Origin: CAZGCA01 sp964524145
Lineage (GTDB): Bacteria; Hydrogenedentota; CAZGCA01
Length of the DNA stretch: 52,156 bases
NCBI GenBank assembly: GCA_964524145.1
Contig: CAZGCA010000040.1
Coordinates: 1 to 52,156 of the forward strand
Direction of reading: 5' to 3'
Each line of letters begins with the position of its first letter. The first letter of the stretch is position 1. This document shows, piece after piece, positions 1 through 9,040 of the stretch. The notes below the pieces were generated by a model. That model saw nothing but the letters and a program-made list of their open reading frames with translations, made no database searches and had not been told where the DNA came from. A program made the translations under genes and the position numbers.

Positions 1-40
1 AGACGGTTTCGATCCCCACTTGACACGGTCATTCCATATC

Positions 41-89
41 AGGGACGGCTGAAGCGTTTTCCTGATGTTAAAGTCTTTCAGCCGTCCCT
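41..89. repeat. Inverted repeat flanking the REP-like array
   Basis: A perfect 13-bp inverted repeat (AGGGACGGCTGAA at 41-53 against TTCAGCCGTCCCT at 77-89) encloses a 23-bp loop. Its right arm runs into the first unit of the 72-bp tandem repeat. It could form a hairpin in DNA or RNA. It may be the end of a REP-type mobile palindromic element; this is an inference, because no transposase is visible nearby. Confidence 0.6.
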
Positions 90-242
90 ACGGGACTCTG
101 TATGTAGGGGTATGCACCTGAATCCCAGGAATAAATTCCTGGGCTATTATCGTTCGTCCCTCCGGGACTCTGTATGTGGGGGTATGCACCTGAATCCCAG
201 GAATAAATTCCTGGGCTATTATCGTTCGTCCCTCCGGGACTG
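84..242. repeat. 72-bp tandem REP-like palindromic repeat (2.2 copies)
   Basis: GTCCC starts recur at 84, 156 and 228, giving two complete 72-bp units and a truncated third. The units are nearly identical (TACGGGACT against TCCGGGACT, and one T/G change). Each unit holds the palindrome CCCAGGAATAAATTCCTGGG (9-bp arms, AA centre) and a smaller GTCCCTCCGGGAC palindrome at the junction. The short reading frames across it only mirror the repeat. Repeats of this build are typically non-coding, dispersed REP/BIME-like elements mobilised by RAYT transposases; that link is an inference. It is not a CRISPR array, because units abut without variable spacers. Confidence 0.85.
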
Positions 243-322
243 CCCAAGAAAACCATCCGGGCGACTCCCTGCTGCTGGAGTTTTCGTCCACTCAACCATT
301 TACTGAACGATTAAGGTGTCGG

Positions 323-351
323 TTGACCGCTCGAACCGTGTCGCGTATACT
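323..351 (+). promoter_or_regulatory. Sigma-70 promoter for the MBL/ECH/DUF4091 operon
   Basis: TTGACC (323-328) and TATACT (346-351) are separated by exactly 17 bp. Transcription would start near 358, leaving a leader of about 55 nt before the GTG start at 414, which has the ribosome site AGGAGGT at 400-406. Both hexamers differ from consensus by one base. Confidence 0.7.
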
Positions 352-413
352 CGGGTGCGGAACGATCAGCTGGTGATACGCTGTATATAAGATCAAAACA
401 GGAGGTATGTTGC

Positions 414-1382
414 GTGGTCGATGAGGTATATCCAAACTTGTACAGGATCGAGGTTCCTCTCCCGAAGAACCCGCTCCAGTCGCTTAACTCGTATGTGATA
501 ACGGGACCGGACCGGAACCTGATAATCGATACGGGGATGAACCGCGAAGAGTGCAGAAGCGTGATGCACTCGGGCTTGCAGGAACTAGAGGTGGACTTGC
601 GGGAGACGGACCTGTTCATCACGCATTTTCATGCGGACCATCTGGGACTTGTCGCGGATCTCGCCACGGAAAGCTCGAGAATATATTTCAACCAGCCGGA
701 TGCCACCATGATCAGTCTTCCGGGCATGTGGCAGGTTGTGCTGGATCTTGCCCGTATGAACGGGTTCCCCGCCGAGGAGCTTCAAAACGCGCTTCGGAAA
801 CATCCGGGGTACAAGTACAGCCCGAAGAGCCACCCGGAGTTCGAGATCTTGACTGACGGCGACACCCTGCGTGTCGGTGACTACGTCTTCGAGTGCGTCG
901 AGACGCCGGGACACAGCCCCGGGCATCTGTGCCTGTACGAAGCTGATAAGAAGTTCCTCATCGCCGGCGACCATGTTCTCTATGACATAACGCCGAACAT
1001 TTCACAGTGGGACGGCGATGGAAACACGCTGACAAAGTATCTGGCCAGTCTCGACAAAGTCTGCACGTACGATATCGAGCGGGTGCTGCCGGGTCACAGG
1101 AGCTTGTTTGACGACTGCAAAGGGAGAGTCGAGGAGCTCAAACACCACCACCAGGTGAGGGCCGATGAAGTGCTGGCCATTGTAGAGGCGGGCGTGCAGG
1201 ACGCGTTCCATGTGGCGTCGCAGATGAGCTGGGACATAGAGTGTGATTCGTGGGACGAGTTTCCTATCACGCAGAAATGGTTTGCCACGGGAGAGGCGCT
1301 CGCTCATCTGTACTACCTCGAGGCGGAAGGGCGTTTGCGGACGGAGACGCGTGACGACAAGGTGTTATTTTCGCTGACATGA
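414..1382 (+). CDS. MBL-fold metallo-hydrolase
   Basis: This is a 322-residue metallo-beta-lactamase-fold hydrolase, probably cytoplasmic because no signal peptide is seen. The zinc ligands are visible: THFHADH at residues 70-76, GHSPGH at 166-171, AGDH at 184-187 and PGH at 226-228. The roughly 80-residue C-terminal extension after the core is helical and resembles the winged-helix tail of LACTB2-like members, which hydrolyse thioesters or nucleic acids. The substrate cannot be told from sequence. The GTG start at 414 is supported by AGGAGGT seven bases upstream. It is the first gene of an apparent operon; the following enoyl-CoA hydratase makes a CoA-thioester substrate conceivable, but this is an inference. 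Confidence 0.88.
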   Translation: MVDEVYPNLYRIEVPLPKNPLQSLNSYVITGPDRNLIIDTGMNREECRSVMHSGLQELEVDLRETDLFITHFHADHLGLVADLATESSRIYFNQPDATMISLPGMWQVVLDLARMNGFPAEELQNALRKHPGYKYSPKSHPEFEILTDGDTLRVGDYVFECVETPGHSPGHLCLYEADKKFLIAGDHVLYDITPNISQWDGDGNTLTKYLASLDKVCTYDIERVLPGHRSLFDDCKGRVEELKHHHQVRADEVLAIVEAGVQDAFHVASQMSWDIECDSWDEFPITQKWFATGEALAHLYYLEAEGRLRTETRDDKVLFSLT

Positions 1383-1433
1383 GGTAGCACATAAAGGCGT
1401 GACATGTGGCGGCGCAAATGAGGAGATGAAAGA

Positions 1434-2222
1434 ATGAGCGACGAAGTCATCGTGACAAAGAAGGATCGGACCCTCTGGATAGAGTTGAACCGACCGGAAG
1501 CCCGTAACGCCATCAGGCTCGGCGTTACCACCGATACCGTGACCGAAGCCATGGGGACAGCCGCCGCGGATCCGGAGATCCGTTCGGTGGTCATCACCGG
1601 GCGCGGTCCGGCGTTTTGTGCAGGCGGCGACATCAAGCAGATGGCGATGGCGCTTGCGAGCGGGGGGCCGGACGGTGCCATGGTGCGCCAAGGAATACGC
1701 AGCTTTCACGCGATGATCTGCGCTATCTACAACCTTGAGAAGCCGGTGATCGCCGCGGTGAACGGTCCCGCTGCGGGCGGCGGGATGGGGTTCATGCTGG
1801 CGTGCGACATGCGTATTGCGTCCGAGCAGGCAAGGTTTGGGCTTGCTTTCGTTCGCCTGGCACTCACCACAGACGGAGGTTCCAGCTATCTGTTGCAGCG
1901 GATTGTGGGTTATTCGAAAGCGTTCGAGCTGATCGCTCTGGGAGATATGTTCGACGCGCAAGAGGCGTTGCGGCTCGGTGTCGTAAACAAGGTGGTCCCT
2001 CACGACCAGCTGATCCCGGCCACCGAGGAGTTGGCGGCGCGTTTTGCGGCCAGCCCGCCCAACGCGATAGCCATGATCAAACGGGGGCTCCGCCTCGCGG
2101 CTTCCGCGAGCTTGCAGGACGCCGTCGAGAACGAGGCGACCATGCAAGCGTTCTGCATGCTCGGCGCAGAACATGCCGAAGGCGTCGCCGCGTTTATCGA
2201 GAAGCGTCCACCGCAGTTCTAG
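1434..2222 (+). CDS. Enoyl-CoA hydratase/isomerase family protein (PaaG-like)
   Basis: This 262-residue crotonase-fold protein is of normal family length. The oxyanion-hole segments are FCAGGDIK (residues 61-68) and NGPAAGGGMGF (110-120). At the position where true hydratases carry the second catalytic Glu it has TTDGGSSYLL (D147). This Asp-Gly-Gly pattern is typical of the PaaG/isomerase branch, so isomerase or ring-epoxide chemistry is as likely as hydration. AGGAG at 1421-1425 supports the ATG at 1434. It lies 51 bp after the MBL hydrolase and 27 bp before the DUF4091 gene. No other fatty-acid or phenylacetate genes are in the window, so the pathway is unknown. Confidence 0.88.
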   Translation: MSDEVIVTKKDRTLWIELNRPEARNAIRLGVTTDTVTEAMGTAAADPEIRSVVITGRGPAFCAGGDIKQMAMALASGGPDGAMVRQGIRSFHAMICAIYNLEKPVIAAVNGPAAGGGMGFMLACDMRIASEQARFGLAFVRLALTTDGGSSYLLQRIVGYSKAFELIALGDMFDAQEALRLGVVNKVVPHDQLIPATEELAARFAASPPNAIAMIKRGLRLAASASLQDAVENEATMQAFCMLGAEHAEGVAAFIEKRPPQF

Positions 2223-2249
2223 TCAGAGTGTTACGGGGAGGATTGAGCG

Positions 2250-5246
2250 ATGTCAAGGTCACGACGCGCAGTCGCAGGCTTGTCTTTGTTGCTGGGGGTG
2301 GCCGTATCGGCCGCGGCAGCCGATGTGCCGTCGGCGGACGCCGATTCGCGCGAGTTTATCCGCTCGTGGCTGTTGTGCGGGCCGTTTCCGAACCCGTTGC
2401 CTGAAGGCGTCACCGAGTACAACCACGACGAGACGTGCCTCGGCTATTTCACCGACTACCTTGCGCCGGTCGGCGGCGAGGAGGGTGTAAGCCCCGAGCA
2501 GGACGCCGAGTTTACTGGAGCCGACGGCGTTCGGCACAGGTGGGAGCTGTACACCTCGCCGGGGGACTATATCGACCTGACAACGGTGTACGAAGAGACG
2601 CAGAAAGTCGAGGCGTACGCGGCGTGCCGGCTCGTATCCGATTCGGCCCGCGAGATAGTCATCGGTCTGGGCAGCAACGACGGGATAAAAGCGTGGCTGA
2701 ACGGCGAGGTCATCTGGGACAACCATCTGCCGCGCGGTGCGGACGCCGACCAGGACTGGGTTCTGGGTCGCGTCAAGGAAGGAGCGAACCTGCTTCTGCT
2801 GAAGATCGACCAGGGGTTGGGTGACTGGGGATTCTACGCCCGTGTGCTCGACCGCGAAGAGAAAGAGGCCGAGCTGGTGTCGGGGACCGTGCAGGAGATG
2901 GAAGTGGAGTACGAAGTCGGTAACGATCATCTTACCGTCCGAGTCGGCCGCAACTCCCGATACCTTATCCTCGACCCGTTGCCTGCATGCACGGTCTCGA
3001 TAATCGACCAAACGGGCGCGACCGCTGAGACGGTTTCCTCGAAGCTTGGCCGGGACGTCTCCGTCTCGTGCGAGAACCTGGACGACGGACCGTACTGGGT
3101 GGCGGGAGTCATGCAGCTTCCCAACGCGCAGACCGTCACCGCCAAGGTGCTCTACCATCGCGGTCCAAGCAAGATCAAGCTGCGCGTGTACGACAGGAGC
3201 GGGACCGACCTGCCCATTGTCAAGCTCAGAAAGATCGAGATGCTGGACAGGGACTTTGAAGTGGTGCCCGACGCGGTAAGAGCCGAGAAACCGGGGATAG
3301 CAGGCGTTCGGCGACCGGACGTGTCGCCGTTCCACGTGCGGTTCCTCGTCGAATCCGCTGCACTCGGCCGCCGCTATTACCTGGCCGACAACGAAGGGAA
3401 AGGATACGGCGCACATCGAGAAGGCGCGACACATCTCGATCTTCCGCTCGAGGCCGCGAACTCGTTGCGTGCCAGGATCCGGCGAGCCGTTGCGGGTCCG
3501 TCACGACTGCCTGCGTGGTTGAGACAGAATCTGCGGGACCGTCTGCGCGGAACGGATCTCGAAGGCCGGGACGTTTCTGCCGCGAAGGTTTACGGTGCGC
3601 TGGACACGCTCTCGACGCTCAAGTCGAGGGTGGCGTCGGACGGTTCCGTACCGGTATGGTACTCGCCCGGGATAGAGAAGGTGGCGAATGACGAGCCCGT
3701 TCCGAAGATCGATATGGATGCGGCCCACGTATCGGTTGCGCGAAACGAGTACGAGCCGTTCCAGATGGTGTTGAGCCCTGCGGAAGACCTGCGCGATCTT
3801 TCAATAGACTTCGGGCCTGTGAAATCGCAATCCGGTGATACGCTCGACACGTCGAACCTCACGGTACATCGTGTCGAGTACGTTGACGTACAGAGACCCA
3901 CGGACGACTTTGGAACCGTCGGGCCGTGGCCCGATCCCATCTTGCCGATCACAGAACCGTTTGACGCGACGGCGGGCGAGAACACCCCCCTCTGGGTGAC
4001 GGTGCGAGCGCCGCAAGACCAGCCGGCGGGAACGTACCGCTGCGAGATGCGTATCACTTCAGGCGGGACCATGATTGCGCACATTCCCGTCGAGATCGAG
4101 GTGTACGATTTTACCCTTCCCGACGAGACGGGCACGGAGACGGCCTACGGTGTGTCCGTCAACCGCGCGTACCACGGTCCGCTGAGCGATGACCAAGCTC
4201 GCGAGGTACACGACCTGTACATGCAGTTGTGCGCGTCGCACCGAATATCGCCGTATGCGCCGCATACGGGCGCGGGTATCGAGACACGCGTGCTCGGGAC
4301 CGACCCGCCTCGGCCCGTCGTTGATTTCACGAAGTTCGACGCGGCGATGACGCGCTACCTCGACGAGTTCAAGTTTACCACGTTCAATATGGGAGGCATT
4401 CCGGGCGAGCTCGGCGGCCATCCGCGGTATTCGGCAGAGTACAACCGGCTTTTCAAAGATGTGTATCATCAGGTACAGGAGCATTTGCGCGAGAAAGGGT
4501 GGCTCGATAAAGCGTACTGGTACTGGGTGGACGAGCCGCCGAAGAGCAAGTACGCCGACGTCAAGAAAGGTTTGGAATTGCTCAAGACGTCGTGCCCCGA
4601 CATTCGGCGGTTGCTCACCTGCAACGCCGAAGACGCGCCGGTGCCGTACTTCTTTGGGCTCGTAGATTTGTGGGTGCCGATCATGGACAGGTATGTTCCG
4701 GAACGCGCACACAAGCGGCAGAGAATGGACGAGACCGTCTGGTGGTACGTCTGCACCGGTCCGAAAGCACCGTATCCAAACAACTTTATTGACCATCCAG
4801 CGATAAACCATCGGATACGGTTCTGGATGATCGACAGGTTCGGCCTGGACGGGAGCCTGTACTGGTCGGTGACGTGGTGGGGGCAAAACCCGTGGGAACA
4901 GGCGATGTCCATCAGCCCGTCGGGCGGACCGTGGGGCAACGGCGACGGACGGCTGTTGTATCCGCCGCGCCGTTCGCAACCGAGCGACCCCGTCGTCGAG
5001 CCGCCGGTAAGCACGATCCGGTTCGAAAGCCTGCGTGACGGGCTCGAAGACAGGGAGTACTTCCTGCTGCTGCACGCCATCGGCGCGAAAAAGGGTTCGC
5101 GGGCGGATAGAGCGCGTGACATCTTCTCGACGGTTCGCCGGGACATCGTTCCAACGATGACCTGTTACGAACAGAACCCGGCGATACTGCTTGCCGTGCG
5201 GCACGCGATTGCTGACGCGATAGCTTTCGGTGACGCCGACAGGTGA
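2250..5246 (+). CDS. Secreted DUF4091 glycoside-hydrolase-like protein
   Basis: The 998-residue protein begins with a signal peptide (hydrophobic stretch in residues 10-24, Ala-rich cleavage area). The first half contains beta-sandwich-like regions, including a PA14/galactose-binding-like segment around 100-200. The second half is the catalytic-looking TIM-barrel, with YWYWVDEPP near residue 761 (the acid pair expected in GH123-like enzymes) and the DUF4091 signature SLRDGLEDREYFLLL near 926-940. DUF4091 proteins are thought to act on glycans outside the cytoplasm; the substrate is unknown. GGGGAGG at 2235-2241 supports the ATG start. It is the last gene of the plus-strand operon and converges on the next gene across a hairpin at 5274-5312. 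Confidence 0.85.
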   Translation: MSRSRRAVAGLSLLLGVAVSAAAADVPSADADSREFIRSWLLCGPFPNPLPEGVTEYNHDETCLGYFTDYLAPVGGEEGVSPEQDAEFTGADGVRHRWELYTSPGDYIDLTTVYEETQKVEAYAACRLVSDSAREIVIGLGSNDGIKAWLNGEVIWDNHLPRGADADQDWVLGRVKEGANLLLLKIDQGLGDWGFYARVLDREEKEAELVSGTVQEMEVEYEVGNDHLTVRVGRNSRYLILDPLPACTVSIIDQTGATAETVSSKLGRDVSVSCENLDDGPYWVAGVMQLPNAQTVTAKVLYHRGPSKIKLRVYDRSGTDLPIVKLRKIEMLDRDFEVVPDAVRAEKPGIAGVRRPDVSPFHVRFLVESAALGRRYYLADNEGKGYGAHREGATHLDLPLEAANSLRARIRRAVAGPSRLPAWLRQNLRDRLRGTDLEGRDVSAAKVYGALDTLSTLKSRVASDGSVPVWYSPGIEKVANDEPVPKIDMDAAHVSVARNEYEPFQMVLSPAEDLRDLSIDFGPVKSQSGDTLDTSNLTVHRVEYVDVQRPTDDFGTVGPWPDPILPITEPFDATAGENTPLWVTVRAPQDQPAGTYRCEMRITSGGTMIAHIPVEIEVYDFTLPDETGTETAYGVSVNRAYHGPLSDDQAREVHDLYMQLCASHRISPYAPHTGAGIETRVLGTDPPRPVVDFTKFDAAMTRYLDEFKFTTFNMGGIPGELGGHPRYSAEYNRLFKDVYHQVQEHLREKGWLDKAYWYWVDEPPKSKYADVKKGLELLKTSCPDIRRLLTCNAEDAPVPYFFGLVDLWVPIMDRYVPERAHKRQRMDETVWWYVCTGPKAPYPNNFIDHPAINHRIRFWMIDRFGLDGSLYWSVTWWGQNPWEQAMSISPSGGPWGNGDGRLLYPPRRSQPSDPVVEPPVSTIRFESLRDGLEDREYFLLLHAIGAKKGSRADRARDIFSTVRRDIVPTMTCYEQNPAILLAVRHAIADAIAFGDADR

Positions 5247-5273
5247 GAGGCAACAACACAAGCGGATAATGAA

Positions 5274-5312
5274 CGGTTGGGCACCAACCGGCACGCGGCA
5301 GGTGCCCAACCG
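5274..5312. terminator. Hairpin between convergent genes (probable bidirectional terminator)
   Basis: A perfect 12-bp inverted repeat (CGGTTGGGCACC against GGTGCCCAACCG) has a 15-nt loop. It sits between the end of the DUF4091 gene (5246) and the end of the convergent minus-strand gene (5346). There is no strong T-run on either side, so efficiency or Rho independence is uncertain. Confidence 0.5.
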
Positions 5313-5345
5313 AGAATATCGTTCCAGCTCCGTGAGCGTTTGAGG

Positions 5346-5804
5346 TTATTGCTGCCCCTGCCGCATGCCACCCCCCATACCGCCGCCACCGAATCGCTGC
5401 ATCATCGACTGCACGAATTCCGTGCGCTGAGTCACCCACGGCTCGATCTTCTTTGCAGTCTCTTCGCCCAACGCTTCCTGGGCTTCCTTGACGAGATCGT
5501 CGCCGAGCTGGTTCAAGGACGCGAAAGCCGCCATGGGATTGTCCCCACTACCGGCCATCGCTTCTTTGCGCTTGTCGTACGCCTTTTGGCAAACGGGTTT
5601 CAACTTCTTGAGCTGGGCGTCATCGAGCTTCGCGTCGAACGTCGCGAATCCCCACAGTCCTTCCACGTCACAGATGGCTTTACCCATCATTTGCATCGTG
5701 CCGGCGCGGCCGCGACCCTGAGCTTCGCTGCGAGTGGTCGAAAGCGCCACCACAACTGCGAGGGCAACTGCAACAGCACAAACGACTACGATAGTGCGTC
5801 TCAT
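5346..5804 (-). CDS. Small secreted hypothetical protein
   Basis: The 152-residue protein is not recognised. A signal peptide is clear (residues 1-28, hydrophobic VVVCAVAVALAVVVAL core). The mature part is helical and charged, with several Lys-rich amphipathic stretches, and ends in a Gly/Met-rich flexible tail (GGGGMGGGM). Size and helical makeup loosely recall Spy/CpxP-type periplasmic proteins, but the LTxxQ motifs of that family are not evident. AAGGAG eight bases before the ATG supports the start. It has its own promoter at 5920-5948 and appears monocistronic. Confidence 0.75.
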   Translation of the reverse strand: MRRTIVVVCAVAVALAVVVALSTTRSEAQGRGRAGTMQMMGKAICDVEGLWGFATFDAKLDDAQLKKLKPVCQKAYDKRKEAMAGSGDNPMAAFASLNQLGDDLVKEAQEALGEETAKKIEPWVTQRTEFVQSMMQRFGGGGMGGGMRQGQQ

Positions 5805-5919
5805 TGGGATTCTCCTTCTTCATCAAATGTCCAGCTACTACGCTACACCATACCGTTCCAGTGCGGCCCTCTCTAATTCACCTCCTTCAGCCGCTCAACT
5901 GTTGTCTTCCGCCAAAATC

Positions 5920-5948
5920 ACTATAGCATAGCGCCACACGACACACAA
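5920..5948 (-). promoter_or_regulatory. Sigma-70 promoter for the small secreted protein
   Basis: On the minus strand TTGTGT (5948-5943) and TATAGT (5925-5920) are spaced by 17 bp. This would give a leader of about 110 nt before the ATG at 5804. The remaining bases to the end of the TPR gene at 6084 show nothing else recognisable. Confidence 0.6.
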
Positions 5949-6083
5949 GCAGGGAAAAGGATGGGCGCGACAAGGAGACAAGCTCTTTGAACGACCGGTA
6001 TGGCCGTGTCGCTAACGCCTCAACGCGTGGCCGAACTCGCCGTATGAGGGTCGCGGGGCCGCGTTCTTTCCTGGGAATCCGGC

Positions 6084-9017
6084 CTAGAGGCTCTCGATCA
6101 TCCGGCGGGCTTTGTCGGCGTCGGGAAAGTCGGAACTGGTTGCGAGGGCGGCCTCAAGGTGTTTGCGAGCTTCGTTCTGATCCCCCGTTTTCGCGACCGC
6201 TACGCCGAGATGGTACATGAGGGTGGGATCCCCGGGCAGGAACGTGTTCGCACGTCGCAATGGTTCGACGGCACGCGCGTAGTCTTCTTTGAGGCACAGA
6301 ATCCAGCCGAGCGTGTCGAGGACCCGGCCGTCAAACGGCGCCATCTCGGCGGCCTTGAGAGCGAGCTTGAGTGCCTCGTCCAACCGGTCGGGGTTTTGGG
6401 AATACAACCATGCTAGATTGTTATACGGCACAGGGTTTCTGACGCCTCGAGAGACCGCTCGCTCCCACTCGGCGGTGGCAGCCTCGGAGTTGCCCAGCCT
6501 TTCGAGCAGGCCGGCTCTGACGATGCCCAGTGAGACGTCCTCGGGGGCGCTCTTTCGAACCTGCTCGACGGTCGCGAGGGCCTCTTCAATCTTGCCGGCC
6601 TGAGTCTGCAGGTTGGCGAGATCTCTCGCAACGCTGACGCTCTCGTTGTCGATCTTGAGAGCCGTCGAGAACGCGGCCATTGCCCGTTCGGTCTGTCCCT
6701 GAACTTTTGCGATACGGCCACGCAAGACGTGCGGGGCAGCAGCCCCGCCGCCGACTTCGATGGCCCGGTCACACGCTTCGGCCGCAGCCGCCAGCTTGCC
6801 GGTTCGCGACAACACGAGCGCCGCGGCCAAGTGACAGAGATCAGTGATGCCCTTTTCGCGGCACAGAGTAACGAGTGACGCATACTGCCTCTTGGTCTCG
6901 TCCGAGCCGGTACTTGCCCTGATTTCGTCCAGAGCGGCCTCGTAGTCGCCCATGCCAACATTCGCTATCGCCGCGAGGATGCTGGTTGCTGTAATGTGTC
7001 TTGTTTTCTGCTCGAAACGCCCGAGGACCGCGAGTGCCCGTTCAAACTCGCCCCGGCAACACGGGGCCGCCGCTGCAAGGTGTAACAGCACGGCGGGCGC
7101 AGCCGTATCGGCGAGAACGGGTTCAATGACGGCGTATGTCTCGGCATATTCACCGTCTGCCAGGAGACACCCGGCAAGCTCGACGCGCGCGCCGAAGTAA
7201 TCGGGCCGTTGGCTCAATGCGGTGTGAAACTCCGGAGCCGCCCGGCCGTAGTCTCCACTGTTGGCATAGAGCTTGCCCAGCGCGAAACGGCACTCCATGT
7301 TCTCCGGGTCGGACTGCAGTGCCTCCAGGATTGTCGACTTCGCATCCTCGGCGCGACCTGATTTTGCATACGCCTCGGCAAGCATCAACCGCGCGGCGAC
7401 CGATTCGGGCTCGGCATCCAGGACTTTGCTGAGCTCTCCTGTGGCCTCAGCATAGGCGTCGGTTCTTGTAAGCGCAGCTGCCAGCAACAGCCGCAGCCAT
7501 GTGCTTTCAGCAGTATTGGCAAGGGCCCGTCTGTACTGGGCTGCCGCGAGATCGGGTCTCTGGAGCGCGGCGTACAGGCGGGCTGCGTTGACATATCCTC
7601 GTTGAAAGGTTGGCGACATGGTCGTTGAATCGTCAAACTTCCGCAGCGCACCGAACACGTTGCCCCGTTCCAGCTCGATCAAACCGAGTAAGTTGAGCGG
7701 CCGTGGATCGTCGGGGTACGCCGAGATCAGCTCGTCGCACAGCGTCTCCGCCCTGTTGATCTGTTTCTTGCCGAGCGCCGCAGCCGCCAAGCTGAGTTTT
7801 GCCGATATGTCCTCCGGATCGGCCTTGAGCACCCGTTCGAAATCGCCAATGGCTGCGTCGAACTCGTGTCCGCCAAGGTTGAGGTTGCCCAGCATCTTGA
7901 GCACGTCGGGGTTGTCCGGCGCGATATTCGCTGTCTCCTCGAGCAACTGTCGCGCATCGTCCAGCCATCGTTCCTTGAGGTAGAGCCGGGAAAGAATAAG
8001 CCGCGCAGAAACGGCTTCGGGTTCGGCAGCGAGGAACTTGCGCGCCTCGGATATCGCTTGTTGGTTTGCGCCTGTCGCGTCGTAGGCAAGCGCGAGGTAC
8101 ATGTGGGCCGGGTCGAGATCAGGCGCGTTGGTGGCCACCCGTTTCAGGTCGTCAATAGCGCGTTCATAATCCTCACTGTGCACCTTGGCAATCCCGGATA
8201 GGTAATGCCCCCATACGGACCGTTCGTCGATGACCAGGATCTCGTTGCTTAGTTGCTTGAGCTTGTCGAACTGGCCGCTCCTCACATAAAGGTCTCCCAG
8301 AAGAGCCCGGGTCTCAACAGACTTCGGGTGTTCCTGGATATCAAGCAGCAGCTCTTTAATAGCCTCCGCATCCTTGTTCTCGTACATGAGAGTTCGAGCA
8401 AGCGCTATTCTTAACTGGCTGGACTCGTCGCCGATTCTTGCCAGTCCGTCGCGCAGTGTCTGCTCGGCTTTGTCGAGCTGTTTCCTGGTGGCGTAAACCG
8501 TGGCAAGCTCCAGGTATGACGGGGTGAATTTGGGATCGGCCTCGAGAGAGTCCTTGTAGCTGGCAACCGCCGTATCCGTATCTCCGGTGTGCGCCGCTGC
8601 GACTCCGGCAAAATAGTGCGCGTGCCCGAGCTTGATGTTGTTATCGATCATCTGCGCCGAGAGCGATGCGAGTGCGGAGAAATCCCCTTTCAAGGCATAG
8701 GTTTTGCCGAGTTCAACGTAGATTCCACCGCGGTCAGGATCGAAGCTGAGAGCCTTGTTGAACTTCTCTATCGCGCCATCGTACTCATTCTTCCTCTGGA
8801 GAAGGCAGCCGTAATCGTAGAGCGCTTCGACGTTATCGGGTTCGATTCTAAGGGCCGCATCAAGTTCGTCGGCAGCTTTTGTGAGCTGGTTTTCTCGGAG
8901 AAAGATCTCTGCTTTCTTGATGTGTTTGGTCGTTTTGCCGCGTTGGCTGCAAGATGCCAATGCGAGCAGGGCAATACACGTCATCACGACAAACCATTGG
9001 GTTCGCAGGTCTCTCAT
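6084..9017 (-). CDS. PrsT-like TPR-repeat lipoprotein of exopolysaccharide cluster
   Basis: The 977-residue protein starts with a lipoprotein signal ending in the lipobox LASC (Cys 23), so it should be anchored in the outer or inner membrane facing the periplasm. The rest is an almost unbroken array of about 25 tetratricopeptide repeats (for example EALYDYGCLLQRKNEYDGAI, residues 64-83). Length, lipobox and position after a tyrosine autokinase gene match the PEP-CTERM-system protein PrsT, a scaffold of XrtA-type exopolysaccharide loci. It is the last gene of the seven-gene minus-strand operon, 23 bp after the autokinase. A generic TPR scaffold for polysaccharide export is the cautious reading. 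Confidence 0.85.
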   Translation of the reverse strand: MRDLRTQWFVVMTCIALLALASCSQRGKTTKHIKKAEIFLRENQLTKAADELDAALRIEPDNVEALYDYGCLLQRKNEYDGAIEKFNKALSFDPDRGGIYVELGKTYALKGDFSALASLSAQMIDNNIKLGHAHYFAGVAAAHTGDTDTAVASYKDSLEADPKFTPSYLELATVYATRKQLDKAEQTLRDGLARIGDESSQLRIALARTLMYENKDAEAIKELLLDIQEHPKSVETRALLGDLYVRSGQFDKLKQLSNEILVIDERSVWGHYLSGIAKVHSEDYERAIDDLKRVATNAPDLDPAHMYLALAYDATGANQQAISEARKFLAAEPEAVSARLILSRLYLKERWLDDARQLLEETANIAPDNPDVLKMLGNLNLGGHEFDAAIGDFERVLKADPEDISAKLSLAAAALGKKQINRAETLCDELISAYPDDPRPLNLLGLIELERGNVFGALRKFDDSTTMSPTFQRGYVNAARLYAALQRPDLAAAQYRRALANTAESTWLRLLLAAALTRTDAYAEATGELSKVLDAEPESVAARLMLAEAYAKSGRAEDAKSTILEALQSDPENMECRFALGKLYANSGDYGRAAPEFHTALSQRPDYFGARVELAGCLLADGEYAETYAVIEPVLADTAAPAVLLHLAAAAPCCRGEFERALAVLGRFEQKTRHITATSILAAIANVGMGDYEAALDEIRASTGSDETKRQYASLVTLCREKGITDLCHLAAALVLSRTGKLAAAAEACDRAIEVGGGAAAPHVLRGRIAKVQGQTERAMAAFSTALKIDNESVSVARDLANLQTQAGKIEEALATVEQVRKSAPEDVSLGIVRAGLLERLGNSEAATAEWERAVSRGVRNPVPYNNLAWLYSQNPDRLDEALKLALKAAEMAPFDGRVLDTLGWILCLKEDYARAVEPLRRANTFLPGDPTLMYHLGVAVAKTGDQNEARKHLEAALATSSDFPDADKARRMIESL

Positions 9018-9040
9018 TATGGTTTTTGTCCCTTTCCCGT

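Noticed and set aside
84..242. Repeat array considered as CRISPR
   Set aside because: Units are directly adjacent 72-bp copies with no variable spacers, and no cas gene is present.
6052..6063. CGCGGGGCCGCG palindrome near the end of the PrsT-like gene as a terminator
   Set aside because: The stem is only about five base pairs and has no T-run in the minus-strand direction.
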